A DNA stretch of 64,000 nt from Tieghemostelium lacteum (lineage: Eukaryota; Evosea; Eumycetozoa; Dictyosteliales; Raperosteliaceae). Both the position numbers and the translations under genes were made by a program. The stretch spans positions 124,001-188,000 of the forward strand of contig LODT01000013.1 of assembly GCA_001606155.1 (NCBI GenBank), in the 5' to 3' direction. Numbering within the stretch: position 1 is the first letter of the stretch; every line of letters starts with the position of its first letter. The notes under the pieces are model-generated. The model searched no databases. It was not told the origin of the DNA and worked only from the letters and a program-made list of their open reading frames with translations. Shown here one piece after another: positions 14,096 through 24,988 of this stretch.

Positions 14096-14176
14096 GTACG
14101 AATGCGCGAGAGGTTTAAGCGGTTAGTTTCAGGTACTAATGGGAAACCATCGTGGGTTCGAACCCCACTTCGTACA
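14096..14176 (+). tRNA. tRNA-Leu (CAG anticodon)
   Basis: A class II tRNA without intron. The acceptor stem is seven perfect pairs, GTACGAA with TTCGTAC, with discriminator A at 14176. The D stem is CGC/GCG around GAGAGGTTTAA. The anticodon stem TTAGT/ACTAA encloses the loop TTCAGGT, giving anticodon CAG, which reads CTG leucine codons. A short variable arm (TGG-GAAA-CCA) fits a leucine tRNA, and the T arm is GTGGG-TTCGAAC-CCCAC. A pol III terminator run of T follows at 14183-14187. A retroelement remnant begins within about 30-100 bases downstream, the usual placement of dictyostelid tRNA-targeting elements. Confidence 0.93.
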
Positions 14177-14199
14177 CAACCTTTTTGTTTTTTTATAAA

Positions 14200-14879
14200 A
14201 AAAAAAAATTTTTTGGTGAGTGGCTCCTATGTCCACTTTGATATAGAATGTAACGAAGTCCAACAGTGGTATCCAACAAATAACAACAGGTAGAATATTA
14301 TCTGCATTTTGAGAAGCTTGGAAAGATTACCTATCCAACCACGCTGCTACCAGAATAATCCATCACAAAGGCAGAAATACCTTCTTTAGATTTTTTGCAA
14401 GATGTCTACCCTGCATAAATCACAGTTGAAGAAGAGGTGAATGTATGGATCAGTGAATGTTAAATTACATTCGTTTAGTGGACATCTCAATCAACTCTCT
14501 ATCAAGAAAATCCACTCTTGGAGTCTAAATGCTATAGATCTGAATCAAATCAGAAACAACGAAAAAACATTTCCAACCCTGATGTCTATAATAATGAACC
14601 AAATGTGGAATATAATCTGCTACAACCTATTTGAAACGGACAAATCCAATAGATCATCACCTGTTATGAATACTGCTATAAAAAAAGAACTATCCGAAAC
14701 AATCAACATTGCCAAATGGAAGCTTCTAATCAACAACTCCCATGATGTTAAACTTAAATTTTAAAATTTTAATATAATCTTAAAATTTTAATATAATCTT
14801 ATCAAATAAAATTTTTAATCTTTTTTTTATAAAACATTTGAAAAATGAATTTATTTAAAAAATATGATTAAAAATAATA
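14200..14879 (+). mobile_element. Decayed 3' tail of a non-LTR (TRE-like) retrotransposon, probable
   Basis: Just downstream of the tRNA, in the same orientation, lies a stretch with broken coding character. Across frames it gives a Cys/His segment (FFRFFARCLPCINHS at about 14377-14430) followed by an open frame of 107 codons (14441-14764) with LMSIIMNQMWNIICYNLFE. That order of zinc knuckle and then Trp-rich helix is what the end of a LINE ORF2 looks like. Two perfect 19-base copies of TTAAAATTTTAATATAATC (14761-14798) follow the stop, then an A/T-rich end. Dictyostelid TRE3 elements are known to integrate downstream of tRNA genes, which supports this reading. It is 5'-truncated and frameshifted, so not active. 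An LTR element or an unrelated pseudogene cannot be excluded. Confidence 0.45.
14761..14798 (+). repeat. Two perfect 19-base tandem copies
   Basis: The unit TTAAAATTTTAATATAATC occurs twice head to tail, overlapping the stop codon of the retroelement-like frame. It probably belongs to that element's 3' untranslated region. Confidence 0.8.
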
Positions 14880-17129
14880 TTAATCTGAAGAAATTTGATC
14901 AATAATAATAAAAGTCAATTGATCAATGACTTGTTGGAATGTTGGTCTCATATTTGGATTGATATGAGCCATCTTTTGGAAGAGTACTTCTAAGCCAGGG
15001 TTTTTCTCTTCAGTGTGGAATGGGATGGTTGGTTTTACATCATTTTGAATCATAATGGAAACCAAATCCATATCTTGATTTAATGGGTAAAACCAGAATG
15101 GTTTTACACCAACCATCAACTCGAATAAAACAAAAGAGAAACTAAAGATATCAACCTTCTCATTGTACTTTAGACCACGGCATAATTCATTACATCTCCA
15201 ACGTAGATGACAAATACCATAACTCTTCTTTTGGAATTGACCATCTGGACCTTTTTGATAATAGTCAATCCATTCACCAGGGGCTGAACCAGCTCTACAC
15301 ATTCCAAAATCGGCAATCTTTGGAATGAGACTTTCTGTCAATAGAATATTGTAACTGGTCAAGTCTCTGTGGATTACATGGCAAGATTCATGAAGGTAGT
15401 TCATTCCTTCAGCTACAGATCTCAAGATTCTCAGACACTTTTCATAACTTGGGAAACTGTGGCCATTTCTACACTTGTCAACGTAGTCAGACAGTGAGCC
15501 ATTGGAGCAGTACTCACTGACTAGAGCAGGTCCAATATCCAAGATTGCAACACCATAAAACTTGAGGACATTTGGGTGTTGGCAATCTCTAAGGATCTCC
15601 ATTTCCTTGACCATTTCATCGACTCTTTCGTCAACACCCTTCATCATCTTCAGTACTTTCAGGCATATCAGAGTACCAACAGGCAATAGAACATCACCAG
15701 TGTAGGTACCCAGATATACTTTAGCAAAATTTCCACTGCCAATTTCCTTTCCCAATTCAATATCACCTTTTGGGAATTGCTCAAATATAGACAGTTTGTC
15801 TAGTGAGACATTGGACAGCTTCAAAGATGGCAGTACACAAACATTGGAATCTTGAAGAGATGGAAGGGATACAAATTTGCTATCCATTGGTGTTAAAGCA
15901 AATTCTAAATTCTGTTGACTATTGAGACCTGAAGTGGCACTGGAATTTGAAACAGAGACACTGATCTTTGGATTCATTGGGATACTGGAACCAAGCAATG
16001 TAGACTCTTGACTGGTAGAAGAAGTTGGGACCATACCAAATGTAAGACCAACTGGTGTGAATGGGGTGCCATCAGAAGATAAACCACTTGATTGAGAGAC
16101 TGGAACAGAGGAAATAGAACTGAAAATACCAGACTCTTGGATGGTAACTGGAGTTGATGAACCAAAACCTAATGACAGACCAACTGATGTTATAGGAGTG
16201 GTAACAGAAGAACCAAAAGTATTGGAACCACAAGGAGTACCAGCAGAAACTGATGGGGGTTCCAATAGGTTTACAGACCCCTTACTGCTACCTTTTGAGC
16301 ACTGTTCAAACAATCCAGAAATTGTATCCGCAGTGAATTGACTTTTGCAACCAAAAAGAGAGTCTCCTTGTGGTGTAGTGGTGGTGGAACCAAATGGACA
16401 TACAGATACAGAACTATTTGCACATTGACCAAATAAACCTTCAGAGACACCGGATGTACTTGAAGAAGTACTGGGCTTACTTGTCTTCTTCTTTTGATGC
16501 TTCTTGCTGTTGGATGTTGTAGTTGATTTTGTGGTTGAACCAATAGAAAACAAACCACTTATACTTGATGTTACTTGAGAACCAAACATTAAACTATTAT
16601 TATTGTTAGTATTGTTGAGCTCTACAAGCTGTAACCCAACATCAATACATGAACCTTCGTTCAATTGTACAACAACTACTGGGTCAGAGGTACAACTAGA
16701 TTCTACAATCATTCCAGTTGTAGCAACAGTGGAAGTAGTTCCAACTACATTCTCTTCATGGACATCAGTAGCAACAGGAACATCATAATCAGCTACCAAT
16801 ACATCCAATGGATCTTGAACCACTTCTGAGAGACCAGTGACTTTAGAATGGTTTCTAAACAACAAACATTCAGATACATAACCATTAATTGGATCTGAAT
16901 TAATCTTTACAAAATTATTATTATATATAGATTTAATATTTTTGTTACTGATGTTGTTGTTTATATTTTTTTTAGATTGATGTTGTAGATGTAGTTGATA
17001 TTTTTTATTTTTTATATTATCTATATTATTATTGATATTTGTGTATTCTAAAGCATTGGCAACAATAATTTTTGTTGAATAAACGATGGTAAATCCAAAT
17101 ATTAAATTTCCTAAATTTTCAGACAACAT
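14880..17129 (-). CDS. TKL-type protein kinase with FG-type repeats
   Basis: One exon of 749 residues. The C-terminal 300 residues are a kinase domain: glycine loop GSGNFAKVY, the lysine in LICLKVL, HRDLTSYNILL with catalytic Asp, DFG, then LRWRCNE in place of the usual APE segment. The HRDLTSxN loop and the RW-CNE segment are typical of dictyostelid tyrosine-kinase-like (TKL) kinases, most of which phosphorylate Ser/Thr. All key catalytic residues are present. Residues about 180-400 are unusual: FG dipeptides recur as SLFG, GLFGQC, CPFGS, NTFGSS, LGFGSS and LTFGM within Ser/Thr-rich spacers, resembling nucleoporin FG repeats. The first 30 residues are hydrophobic (LGNLIFGFTIVYSTKIIVA), which could be a signal anchor. 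It lies between the tRNA/retroelement locus and the second receptor gene. Substrate and pathway are unknown. Confidence 0.85.
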   Translation of the reverse strand: MLSENLGNLIFGFTIVYSTKIIVANALEYTNINNNIDNIKNKKYQLHLQHQSKKNINNNISNKNIKSIYNNNFVKINSDPINGYVSECLLFRNHSKVTGLSEVVQDPLDVLVADYDVPVATDVHEENVVGTTSTVATTGMIVESSCTSDPVVVVQLNEGSCIDVGLQLVELNNTNNNNSLMFGSQVTSSISGLFSIGSTTKSTTTSNSKKHQKKKTSKPSTSSSTSGVSEGLFGQCANSSVSVCPFGSTTTTPQGDSLFGCKSQFTADTISGLFEQCSKGSSKGSVNLLEPPSVSAGTPCGSNTFGSSVTTPITSVGLSLGFGSSTPVTIQESGIFSSISSVPVSQSSGLSSDGTPFTPVGLTFGMVPTSSTSQESTLLGSSIPMNPKISVSVSNSSATSGLNSQQNLEFALTPMDSKFVSLPSLQDSNVCVLPSLKLSNVSLDKLSIFEQFPKGDIELGKEIGSGNFAKVYLGTYTGDVLLPVGTLICLKVLKMMKGVDERVDEMVKEMEILRDCQHPNVLKFYGVAILDIGPALVSEYCSNGSLSDYVDKCRNGHSFPSYEKCLRILRSVAEGMNYLHESCHVIHRDLTSYNILLTESLIPKIADFGMCRAGSAPGEWIDYYQKGPDGQFQKKSYGICHLRWRCNELCRGLKYNEKVDIFSFSFVLFELMVGVKPFWFYPLNQDMDLVSIMIQNDVKPTIPFHTEEKNPGLEVLFQKMAHINPNMRPTFQQVIDQLTFIIIDQISSD

Positions 17130-17454
17130 TGTATAAATATAATACTACAATTATTAAAAATTATCAAGTTTTATACCAAGCTTAATGAATTAAATAGAAA
17201 TAAAAAAATAAATTCTATTATAAATTTTATTTTATAAATCATATATTCATGGTTTAATTTTATAGTATTGTAAAAAATACTTTAATATCTTTAGGTATAT
17301 GAACATCACAAAATAAAAAAAAAAAAAATTAAATTTTGTATCTGTATCCACATATTTATAATATATTCAAGATATGAAAATGATAAATAAAAAAAAACAA
17401 AAGAATAATAGAATAACTTAAGATATTTAGTATATACGGCGTGTTTAATGAAAT
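17130..17454. other. Short intergenic spacer
   Basis: 325 bases of mostly A and T between the kinase start and the end of the second receptor gene. Nothing beyond homopolymer runs is seen. Confidence 0.5.
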
Positions 17455-20400
17455 TTAATTGATACTTCTTAATGTTTTTAATTTGATGTCAAATTTTGAA
17501 GCTCTATATTTCTTGTAGCCATATATACCAGCAATTATAAGTGCAACACCACCTACACTGCAGAGGACTGCAATTAATGGAATTTTCCATTTCTTTGATG
17601 ATGAACATTCTGTTTTAATCTCTTCAGTTGTCTCTAATAATGATGAGAAATTAGGATCAAGGATTATTTTATCTCTGAATGTTGGTGTGTTCATTGAAAC
17701 GAATAATTCTAAAGCGCTATTGTTAGTGTTTTCTTTGTATAGTTCATCATTTTGGTCTAATAATTTAACTTGTGAATTTAGAATTCTGTTGTCAACTAAC
17801 ATTTTGTTTGAGAATTTAGCCATCATTGTGGTTCCTCCATTTGAAACTTGGAACCATCCTAATGAGTCTGATGATGTATCAAAGGTGGTTGTGGTTTCCT
17901 TGGTTTCACATTCATATTCAACTGATTTTGGTGTTGTTGATTGGTAGATTACTTGTAGTGAGTTGATGGATTTGGTGAAATTCCATTTACTAACATGAAT
18001 TTCATATTTGATACTGTTATCAGCCATTTGCATTGTTTCTCCTGCAAATTGAATAGTTTGTGATGTTTTGAAATAGGTTACAAAGAGTTCAACAATTGCT
18101 GGATCAGAAGTGAATGTTCCTTTGTAGTATTTCTTATCTCCATTTACAACTGGTTGTCCCCAAACCAAATCTGATGTTTTGAGAGTTTTAACAGTACTTC
18201 CATCTATTGAATTCAATTCTCTGAGATGAGTGACTGCAATTTGGAATTGGAAGTTGTTTCCAGGAACATTGGTTGTTCCATTATTATCAGTTGGTTTTTC
18301 ACCTGGTTGTTCTGGAAGATCATCTTTTTTAGTTTGACAATCAGTTCCAGTGTATTCATTTGAACAAATACATGTTCCATCTATGCAACTTCCAAATGGT
18401 GAAACACAATTTGATTGACATTCTTTGATTAATTGATAGTTAAATACATCACCATAACCAATTTTTCCATCAACAGTTACATTTACAGTCAATGGTTGTG
18501 TGAATCCATTTGATATCTCAGTATTAATATCACTTGCAAAAGTACATGTTATCTTTGTAGAACTTAATGAAACTGCATTTGTGCATTCAGAGAATGCAGT
18601 ACTGTTTTTGATTGTAACAAAAAGACCTGTGCTACCAAAATTAGATCCAGTGATTGTAACTTTTCCAGGAGTACCTTTCTTGGTTGGTGTTGCAAGTTGA
18701 ATACCTGGTGCTATAACTGATGATCTAAAGATATTTGATTTATAAGTTAAATATTGTGAATAGATTTCAAATTCACCAGTAACTGGAGGGATAGAACATA
18801 TTGTCTTCTCAATATTACTTTTATATTGACATGTAATAGTAGTATTCAAAACATCCTGAGTTGTCATTATAATATTGATTTTAGTGAAGGTATATACTAA
18901 ACCAATTGGATTTGAGTTGGCATCAATATCGCTTAGGTATTTACCAGATAATGTTAAGATACCTCCTTCTACACCAACAGAACTTGATGATTCAATTAAT
19001 GGTGTTAAATAGAATGAATTGGAGTTTGATTCTTGATCAGAAACTGTGACAGTCAAATTATTGTTCATATCTGATGGTGATAATGGAATTACAACTTTAT
19101 CATCTTGAATTGATATTGGTGTTTTGTTGATTGAAGTGCTTACAACTTGATTTGAAGTTCCGAAATATTCACCATTGATAACCAATGTATCTTGATCTTG
19201 GAAGATCGAATTGATAATTGGTTTTTCATTGTCAAATTTCAAAATGTTAGAAGTTCTGTTGGAAATTTGAAGTTGAGTATTGTGATCTTTTCCGGTGTTT
19301 GGTTGAGTTGTGTAAAGAACTTCACTATTTGAAACCAATGTTAGAATGCTCTGACTAATTCCAGAATCTAGAATTGAAAGTGAATTTGGAGAACCAAGTG
19401 TTGATTGTTCAAAGAATCTTCCAGTGATGGTGATTTCTTGACCTTTGGTATCAACAATGGTTGGATTGATTGTTTTCAAAAATGGTTTGAAAATCAATTC
19501 AATTGGTTCTGGATCTGTATTTTCTCCTGAGAGTGTAACATTTCCACTTTGTACAGTCAATGGTAAGTTTTTACATTGTCCAAATGTATTGTTACTTGTA
19601 CATCCACTCAATGAAATTGGACCAATTGAAACAGTTAATCCATTGAAATCAATTCCAAATTCATTTCCAAATAATTCAATGAAATCATCAACCTGTTGAA
19701 CTGATGTGATGATTGGTGATGCATAATAGAATCTGAATGAATCTGAATCAACTCCATCAACAGTTGCAATTGAGTTAATCTGACCAAATCCTGATCCAAT
19801 TGTACATTCGTATTTATATGGTGATGGTCCACTTAAAAATGTACATGTTGATCCAATATTATTGAATTTGAATTGAACATTGGTTGATTGTCCTGCTTGG
19901 TTGGTTTGTGAAAGGAAATTACCTGAAATTACAAATTTTCCACCATCAACACTTGGTGAGGTTCCAGATGTCAATATTGGTTTTAATTTAAATGAACTTA
20001 AGGTGCCATCTTGAGTATCAACAGTGACTGTTAATGCTGCGTTTTGAAGATTATCATCAAGAGTAATGGTGATTTGAGTGTGATCGGTTGTTAATGATAC
20101 TTGGTTTGATGGAAGTGATGTTGTTCCAATGTTAACTGAAATCTTTGAGAGATCATTTCCAAAGTTTTGTCCATTTATCAATAGAGAACTTGCAGTTTGA
20201 ACAGTATTGGTGATACTTGGTGTGGTGTAAGAGAATGTCAATGATCCAACTGATTGAAGTGCTCCATTGTTGTTTGAAACTGTAACAATCTTTCCAGTAC
20301 CAGTGCCAGCAGGTACATTTAGTTGTAATTGTTGATTGTTGGTTTTTGTAAATGTGGTGGATGTTGGACCAATTTTAACAACTATATTATTCTCAAAGAA

Positions 20401-23400
20401 TCTTCCGTTAATAGCTACTACAGATCCTGAAGTTTGAATTGATTGCTGTCCTAGTGAAACAAGGTATGGTACAAAATCTATATCGTAGGTTGGAACTGTT
20501 TCAGCACCAGTTAAGGATACTTCACCACTCTGAACGGAGGTTGGAAGATTAATACATTTACCAAATGTACTATTACCTGTACATCCAGATGTAATGTCAA
20601 CCGAGCCTATGAGAACAGTAAGGCTATTAAAATCAACTCCAAATTCAGTACCAGAAATCTCAATATAATCATTAACCTGTTTAACTAATGATAGAGTAGG
20701 TGATGTGAATGATAATGTAAATGGATCAGAACTAACACCATCAACTGTTGCTACAGCACTAATTTGGCCAAACCCAGAATTACTTGTACATTCATAATAG
20801 TATGGTGATGATCCATTAATAAATGTACATACCACTGCAACATTATTTAGTTTAAATTGAACATTGGTTGATTGTCCTGCTTGATTAGTTTGTGATAGGA
20901 AATTTCCTGAAATAGTTAAATATCCACCATCAACACTAGGCTTTGTGGATCTTGTGAGAATTGGCTTCAATTTAAAAGTATTTAGTGTTGCAGGTTGAGA
21001 ATCAACAGTGACGGTTAATGCGGCATTTTGAAGATTATCAGCAAGAGTAATGGTGATTTGAGTGTGGCTAGTGGTCAATGTAATTTGGTTGGATGGGATA
21101 GATGTTGTTCCAATGTTAACTGAAATCTTTGAGAGATCATTTCCAAAGTTTTGACCTGAGATCAATAAAGAATTTAGAGTTTGGACTGCAGTTGTAATAG
21201 TTGGTGTGGTGTAAGAGAATGTCAATGATCCAACTGATTGAAGTGCTCCATTGTTGTTTGAAACTGTAACAATCTTTCCAGTACCTGTTCCAGATGGAAT
21301 TGTCAACATTAAAAGTTGATTGTTGGTTTTGGTGAATGTTGATGTTGTTGTTCCAATTTTAACAATAATATTGGATTCAAAGAATCTACCATTGATTGAA
21401 ACAGTTGATCCACTTGTTGGAATTGATGTTTGTCCGAGTGATGAAAGGTATGGTACGAGATTTACAGTTTGTGTTGGAACTGAATTGGATCCTGAAATTG
21501 ATAGAGTTCCACTTTGAACAGTTGTTGGTAGGTTTTTACATGAGAATGCTGTGTTTGTACTTCCAGATAAACAATTGGAGGTGATATCAATTGATCCAAG
21601 AGTTATTGTCAATCCATTCAGAGAATTTCCAAAATTATTTCCGATAATATTAAGGTAATCATCAACTTGAGTAACTGATGTGATTGTTGGTGAAATATAG
21701 TTCAAATAAATATCACTATTTGATACAAGAGTGTTAACTGTGACAATAACTGGTTGTTTGGCATATCCTGCTGGTGCAGTACATGATAGAACTGAATGTG
21801 CAGTTTCAACTTTAACTCCAGTGCAACTTCCAAAAGTACCAAGTGAAATTGATATTTTAGAAGAATCAGTGAAGAAATTACCACCATTGATTGTGATTAT
21901 ACCTCCAAGTGGTGAAATATTGCTGACTGAACTAACTGTTGGATTGGAATATTGGAACGTGAATGGAGATGATACTTTATCACCTACAGTTACAGTTGTT
22001 GAAGTTTTACCAGATCCCGAAGGTATTGTACATGTTAAAACTGTGTGAGCAGTTTGAATTGCAAGATTAGAACATGTTAGACCTTGTACTGAAACTAATG
22101 ATAGAGTATTAAAGTAATTAGTACCAGTGATTACAATTGAACCACCTGATGTTGAAATTGGTGGTATACTGGTAATTGTTGGTGATTCATAATCAATATA
22201 TTGTGCATTTGATGTTGTGAATGTATCAACTGTAACTGATATACTGTAAGGTCCACTATAACCAGCTGGGATATCTGCAATCAATAATGAATTAATATAG
22301 TCTCTTGTAAAAGTTAGTGATAATGGTGTAGTGGTAGTTCTGTAAAAGTATTTAACTTGTATAGACGAGAATACAGTTCCGTAGTTATCAATTTGTAAAT
22401 AAGCTTTTCCTCCAGAAGTTGTGATTGTATGGGTAGCAATATTAGTAAACTTAGGACTGATACCACCATATTGAGCAAGTGTAGAACCACCAACAGTAGC
22501 AACTTGTTGTTCAACACCACCAGTAGTTAAATTGAGCCAAAATCTAGTGGCAGTAGTTACACCGTTTAAGTCAATAGCAGTTTTAGAGTATGGTACAACA
22601 GTTGATCCTATGTTAGGTCCATCATTGAAAATGTATTTGGTACCGTCGTAATAGTATGGTTGCCATATATTCCACAACCCAGATCCAAAAGGTACTGGAA
22701 GTGTTTTAAATATAAAATCATAGAAAGCAGCATCTTTAATGTATGCCATAGTACCAGTGTAACCATCTAATTTCAATGCATTTGCATAACCAGTTCTAGT
22801 CAAATCAAATCCAGAAGCTGACACAAAACCAGAGTAGAAAAGACTAGTTGCCCTATTGTAGAAAGCAACTTTGTAAGATGAGTATCCCTGTCCATTGACA
22901 TTGATGGTTATGGGTAAGAACTTCTCAGCAAGTGTTGCAGAGAGTGTACATGTCACAGCTTCATCAGGTCTCAAAACAGCAGGTGTATTACAAGCTACCA
23001 TCGAAGCCCCTACAGATACTGTAATCTTTGAAGCAACAGTACCAAACCCAGACCCAGTAACAGTTATAACATCACCAACATTATATCCAGGGTACACAGA
23101 TGATATATAAGGAGTTATAAATGCCCAATTCAATGTAACAGTCTTTGCATTCTTATCCAAGAACTTTACATTATATTTTCCAGTATTTGGTGGTACCTGA
23201 CATTGTATAGTAGTAGAATCAACAATTACTCTATTCGAACATGTAAATGTTGAACCGTCTGATTTTGAGGTCCAAGTAATAGTAAGACTTGGTAAATCAT
23301 AACCAATTATATTCTTTATAGATATCTGACCACCAACAGTTGGTGTAGTATCTATAATTGGGTCATTCAATCCACCAAATTCACAAATATATGCCTTTAA

Positions 23401-24020
23401 ACTAGCAGCATTATTATTATTATTATTCCAATATTGATTGGTACCTGATCCTGATGTATGTAGCTGTTTAAAATTATTAGCACCAACTCACTCAAGTTCA
23501 TCCTTAAATTAATTTTACATACCCAATGTTCATTTGGTAATAAATTTGGTTCAATTGGACCGAATACACAAAATTGATAACATTTATCAAAATATAAATT
23601 ATAAAGTGGCATACCTGTTTCAGGACCAGTTGAATAGACCCATGATCCTAATTTTGCATAATCAGAACCACTAATCCAAGCTGCCATTGATGTTAATGAA
23701 TTATTCATTAAAAACTGCCATTCCTCAAGAGAAGTAATAGTTGCCAAATACCTAAAATCAATATTATTAATATTTAATATTTATTAAATTTCAATGAAAT
23801 TCTGAAGTACATACCCTATATTTCCATTTTGTTCAAGTAATGCACATTTGGCAGTTGCAGATTCAATGGAAACTAAATCGGTTTCATTGACTCTGACATA
23901 CCAATGATTATTGGTAGTCCATTTAACGTAGTTGGTATAAGTTTGAGAATATACAATACTCAAACTATTAAATAAAACTAAAAGTATAAGTAAAAGTACA
24001 AATGAATAATTATTTTTCAT
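17455..24020 (-). CDS. ComC-like surface receptor, expanded paralogue
   Basis: Exons 24020-23815, 23751-23523 and 23463-17455 give about 2,147 residues. Layout matches the receptor at 7950-13544, with the same two intron positions: signal peptide (MKNNYSFVLLLILLVLFNSL), C-type-lectin-like domain (ITSLEEW, WISGSD, YICEFGG), IPT/TIG repeats, EGF-like module (CVSPFGSCIDGTCICS), ComC-type membrane-proximal domain, one membrane helix and a short basic tail. It is about 330 residues longer because a block of several IPT/TIG repeats is present twice (around 19945-21930). The C-terminal half is almost identical to the paralogue, including at silent positions, whereas the lectin domain, first IPT repeats and last 60 residues differ. 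An extracellular recognition or adhesion role is inferred from ComC; different lectin domains on similar stalks would fit different ligands. Confidence 0.85.
19945..21930 (-). repeat. Tandem duplication of an IPT/TIG block inside the receptor gene
   Basis: Two consecutive units of about 985-990 bases. The phrase encoding KPILT...PSVDGG occurs at about 19945 and again at about 20930, and each is followed by the same series of SQTNQAGQSTNVQFK, INGRFFE, TKTNNQ and GQNFGNDLSKISVNIGTTS segments. The other receptor has one copy. The two units differ at many positions, so the duplication is older than the most recent sequence exchange between the genes. Confidence 0.8.
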
Positions 24021-24988
24021 TATTCCTGTATGCGAATTCGTAAGATGAAAGTAGTTATGAAAAAAAAAAATAACCCATAGATGAATGCGGATATTTTAAT
24101 CGACTCTGAGTCCCAGCCCGAATTTATATTTTTTCATCTAGATTTCATCGGTTGAAAAAAAAAAAAAAAATCATGATTTAACTAATTGGAAAGGCGCAAA
24201 TTTGCAACTACTTTGATCTAAAATATCACCTATTAATATTTAAATAATGTTTTAATCTAATTTTATTAATTAAGATATAAAAATAAAAAGATATAAAAAT
24301 TAATTACTTTTTGAATATTTTTTTTTTTTTAAGGATTTTTACCAGGGCTCTTGCAAGTTAAAAAGTGATGGAAATTTCTAAATTTGAATAACCTAGTTAT
24401 AATTAACAATTTTTAAATATGAATATGTATTTAAATTTAATGTTTGCCATTTATTCATCTTGAGTCTTCAAGATGATCATATTCATAACTGATTTCAAAT
24501 GAAATGAATATATCAAAGTAAAACTATCAAATTTATATGAAAAAGTCATCTTTGATTAAGCATTTATATGTCATTTCAAAGATATAGAATCATATGATTA
24601 AAGAATAAGTGTAATTTGAAAAGCAAAAGTATTTTAAAAATATTAAATAAATTCAAATAATTTAAAAAAAATCTATATTTTTTTTTTTTTGTTTTGATTT
24701 TTTTGAAAGTATTTGATTTTGGTTTTATTACTCAAATTATCGATAATTATATATTTAAGATAGATCTTTAGGGATTTTATAATGAAATAAAACCCTATCT
24801 ATTTTCAAGAATATTTCGTCATTTATTTTTTTTACTAAAAAGTAAATCATTAGAATAGAATAGAAAATTGAAACATAAATCAATTAAGATCAGCAAAAGA
24901 ACAAAAACATTACATACACTTTATATAATAATATATATAATACACAAATACACACATACACAATACACATAGATAGAAATAATACAGA
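24021..24988. other. Long AT-rich spacer with small hairpins
   Basis: 968 bases between divergent genes. At 24116-24143 are the two words shared with the other receptor promoter (GCCCGAAT, ATCTAGAT), next to an inverted GACTC-T-GAGTC. At 24456-24475 is a perfect hairpin, CATCTTGA-GTCT-TCAAGATG, followed by a second, interrupted one pairing ATATTC and ATTTCA with TGAAAT and GAATAT (to about 24511). Otherwise A/T runs. No coding sequence is recognised. Confidence 0.5.

Noticed and set aside
14045-14293. Open frame of 82 codons across the tRNA
   Set aside because: It overlaps a complete tRNA gene and its terminator and has no family resemblance.
7950-24020. Receptor pair as an assembly artefact
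   Set aside because: N-terminal halves, spacers, tails and repeat number all differ, so these are two real loci.
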